Below are positions 4,933-6,489 of a stretch of DNA of 6,489 bases, one piece after another (the stretch's first letter is position 1; every line of letters begins with the position of its first letter). The notes beneath the pieces were generated by a model. That model had not been told where the DNA came from, ran no database searches, and saw only the letters and a program-made list of their open reading frames with translations. This DNA comes from Nitrospinota bacterium (GTDB taxonomy: Bacteria; JAUXIQ01): positions 1 through 6,489 of the forward strand of contig JAUXIQ010000119.1 in assembly GCA_030620925.1 (NCBI GenBank), read 5' to 3'. The translations under genes and the position numbers were made by a program.

Positions 4933-6489
4933 CTATGATTGTTGATAGTCCTCGAACCGGTGCACGTTTTCGCCTTCAGGGTCGAACTCCTCGCGGAGCA
5001 GGCGGTCCAGGTTCTTCTGTGAAGCGGTCTTGGGAATCTCGCCTACCACCTGGAGGTATGATGGGACGCTGTTCCGCTCCAACGACGCCATGCAGGCGCT
5101 GAAAATCCCCTTTATATCCAGCCCCGCTTCTTCAGCGGGAACCACCGCGGCCACCAGGTCGCTCTCACCGGGAGATCCCGAAGCCGCCGGTACGCCATAG
5201 ACGCATACATCACCGACATTAGGATGCTCCGCTATCGCTTTCTCCACGTATTCGGGGAGGATGAAATCCCCCTGCCGCCTCAGGCCGCCGCCCCTACGGT
5301 AATCAAAATAGTACCACCCTTCCTCGTCTCTGTGCACCATGTCCCCGCTGCGCAGCCATCCGCCTCTCGTCTTGGCCTCCGAGGCTTCCTTGTTGCCGTG
5401 ATATTCCACCACCGTCTCTCCGGCGGTCCTTCGGGATATAAGCTCCCCCACCTCACCCGGCGCGCACTCGATATCGTCCTCCCTCACCACCTTCATCTCC
5501 CAGAGACTATCAATGGGTTTACCGAAGGAACCGACGGGCCCCTCTCCCGGCGGTTTATGGGCGAAACCTCCTTCCATTGCGCCGTACCATTCATGGATTT
5601 TCACGTTGAAGCGTTTTTCGAACGATTCCCATATCGGCCTGGGCGTACCGGCGCTGAGTACCAGCCGCACCGGGTTGTCCCCGTCATCGGGCTTCTCCGA
5701 CTCGGAGTAGATGCCCATCATCATGCCCCCCAGGAGTGAGAAGGCGGTGCACCCGTGGCTGCGGCAGACATCCCAGATGCGGCTCTTGGTGAACCTGCGG
5801 CTTATCACCGCGGGCACGCCGAGCATCAGGGCGGGCATCAAGGTAACCGCCTGGGCGTTGCCGTGAGTCAGGGAAAGCCCCGTGTAGAGCCGGTCTTCCA
5901 GGGTATACCCCCATATCTGCTGGGACAACACTACGTATCCCAATAGCCGGTCGCTGCGGAGAGTCACGCCCTTGGGGTCGCCGGTGGTCCCGGAGGTGTA
6001 GACTATCATGAAGTAATCGTCCACGGAGTGAGGACCGACTTCGTATCCAGCGGCTTCAGGGCCGTCCAGAAGCTCGTCCAGGCTCGGATATCCGGCGGAG
6101 ACAGAGACCCCGAATTCTTGTTTATAGATAACCCCGATGGTCTTAACGTCCGGGAGTTCCGCAAGGGCCTCCTCCATGGAGGGCATGAACTCGGCGGCGA
6201 AGATAACCCCTTTTGAGCCGGAGTTATCCATCTGGTATCTGAGCTTTTCCCCTTTGGAGCGAGGGTCTATGGGAACCATGACTGCCCCCAGAACGGAGGC
6301 GGCGTACATGGCCAACACCATTTCGGGGTGGTTGCGCATCACCACCGAAAAGGTATCACCCCGGCCTATGCCGTTCTTTTCCAAGGCCCGGGCCAGCTTG
6401 CGGCCCTTGAGTACCAGGCCGGAATAGGTGAGCGTCTCGTCCGGGTGGGGTGAGTTGTCGAAGGTCAACACCGGAAAATCCGGTTTCTC
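4933..6489 (-). CDS. AMP-forming acyl-CoA synthetase, 5' end outside the window
   Basis: The reading frame is open to the right edge. Upstream of the GTG at 6469-6471 the frame reads EKPDFP and continues into VLTFDNS, a usual N-terminal strand of these ligases. That GTG is therefore an internal valine and the true start is outside. Taking that Val as residue 1: phosphate loop YTSGTTGDPKG (158-168), LSLTHGNAQ (199-207), WYGAMEGG (295-302) with Glu300, GWLRSGD (371-377) with Asp377, and the C-terminal PKTASQKN (480-487) with the expected catalytic Lys486. The hinge motif is odd: DYRRGGGLRRQGDF (390-403), where most relatives have an Arg after the first Asp. The protein belongs to the same acyl-CoA ligase group as the 2007-3590 gene and shares long blocks with it around DNPVRLV and WExFEKRFxVKI. 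It should form an acyl-CoA from an unknown organic acid in the cytoplasm. Its stop is 16 nt from the thiolase start. Confidence 0.9.
   Translation of the reverse strand, partial: EKPDFPVLTFDNSPHPDETLTYSGLVLKGRKLARALEKNGIGRGDTFSVVMRNHPEMVLAMYAASVLGAVMVPIDPRSKGEKLRYQMDNSGSKGVIFAAEFMPSMEEALAELPDVKTIGVIYKQEFGVSVSAGYPSLDELLDGPEAAGYEVGPHSVDDYFMIVYTSGTTGDPKGVTLRSDRLLGYVVLSQQIWGYTLEDRLYTGLSLTHGNAQAVTLMPALMLGVPAVISRRFTKSRIWDVCRSHGCTAFSLLGGMMMGIYSESEKPDDGDNPVRLVLSAGTPRPIWESFEKRFNVKIHEWYGAMEGGFAHKPPGEGPVGSFGKPIDSLWEMKVVREDDIECAPGEVGELISRRTAGETVVEYHGNKEASEAKTRGGWLRSGDMVHRDEEGWYYFDYRRGGGLRRQGDFILPEYVEKAIAEHPNVGDVCVYGVPAASGSPGESDLVAAVVPAEEAGLDIKGIFSACMASLERNSVPSYLQVVGEIPKTASQKNLDRLLREEFDPEGENVHRFEDYQQS

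Noticed and set aside
6469-6471. GTG as the start codon of the upstream ligase
   Set aside because: The frame stays open to the window edge with EKPDFP leading into the conserved VLTFDN strand, so this codon is internal and the start lies outside.
1-6489. CRISPR array, tRNA, rRNA, insertion sequence or phage remains
   Set aside because: I saw no regularly spaced direct repeats, no tRNA-like cloverleaf, no transposase-like frame and no terminal repeats in reading either strand.

Overview
The window is a stretch of bacterial chromosome in which every gene I can support lies on the minus strand, so transcription runs from high to low coordinates. The coding sequences of the right-hand 4.5 kb look GC-rich. 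The left end, especially the 120-398 gap, is clearly AT-richer. Strong AGGAGG-type ribosome binding sites and short intergenic gaps mark it as bacterial. The gene set (CoA ligases, a non-decarboxylating SCP2-type thiolase, an alpha/beta hydrolase, a LURP-one-like protein, a DsrE-like protein) would fit an uncultured anaerobic or organic-acid-degrading lineage such as Desulfobacterota or Chloroflexota. I cannot fix the taxon from the sequence.

Right to left, in transcription order: (1) an AMP-forming acyl-CoA ligase that runs in from beyond the right edge (4933-6489); (2) after 16 nt, a thiolase-superfamily protein (3672-4916); (3) after 81 nt, a second acyl-CoA ligase that is a clear paralogue of the first (2007-3590); (4) after 52 nt, an alpha/beta hydrolase with an intact Ser-Asp-His triad (1100-1954); (5) after 113 nt, a LURP-one/Tubby-C-like protein (399-986); (6) after a 279-nt AT-rich gap, the first 39 codons of a DsrE-like protein that leaves the window at the left edge (1-119).

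Items 1 to 4 look like one catabolic operon. Carboxylic acids would be activated to CoA thioesters by two ligases of related but different specificity, the thiolase would carry out a C-C cleavage or condensation on an acyl-CoA, and the hydrolase would cut an ester, thioester or C-C bond. No dehydrogenase or hydratase is in the window, so the substrate cannot be named. The LURP-one-like gene has its own strong ribosome binding site and may or may not be co-transcribed.

The most unusual part is the left end. The DsrE-like reading frame has no ATG, GTG or TTG between the upstream in-frame stop and its conserved first beta strand. The only well-placed initiator is ATT, 8 nt after a perfect AAGGAG. 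Upstream is a possible leader of about 205 nt. It begins at a candidate sigma-70-like promoter and contains a local hairpin, a competing perfect 9-bp inverted repeat, and a second interleaved 9-bp inverted repeat. Together these could form a translational or attenuation switch. This is an inference from reading alone, and an ATG-to-ATT sequencing error would remove part of it.
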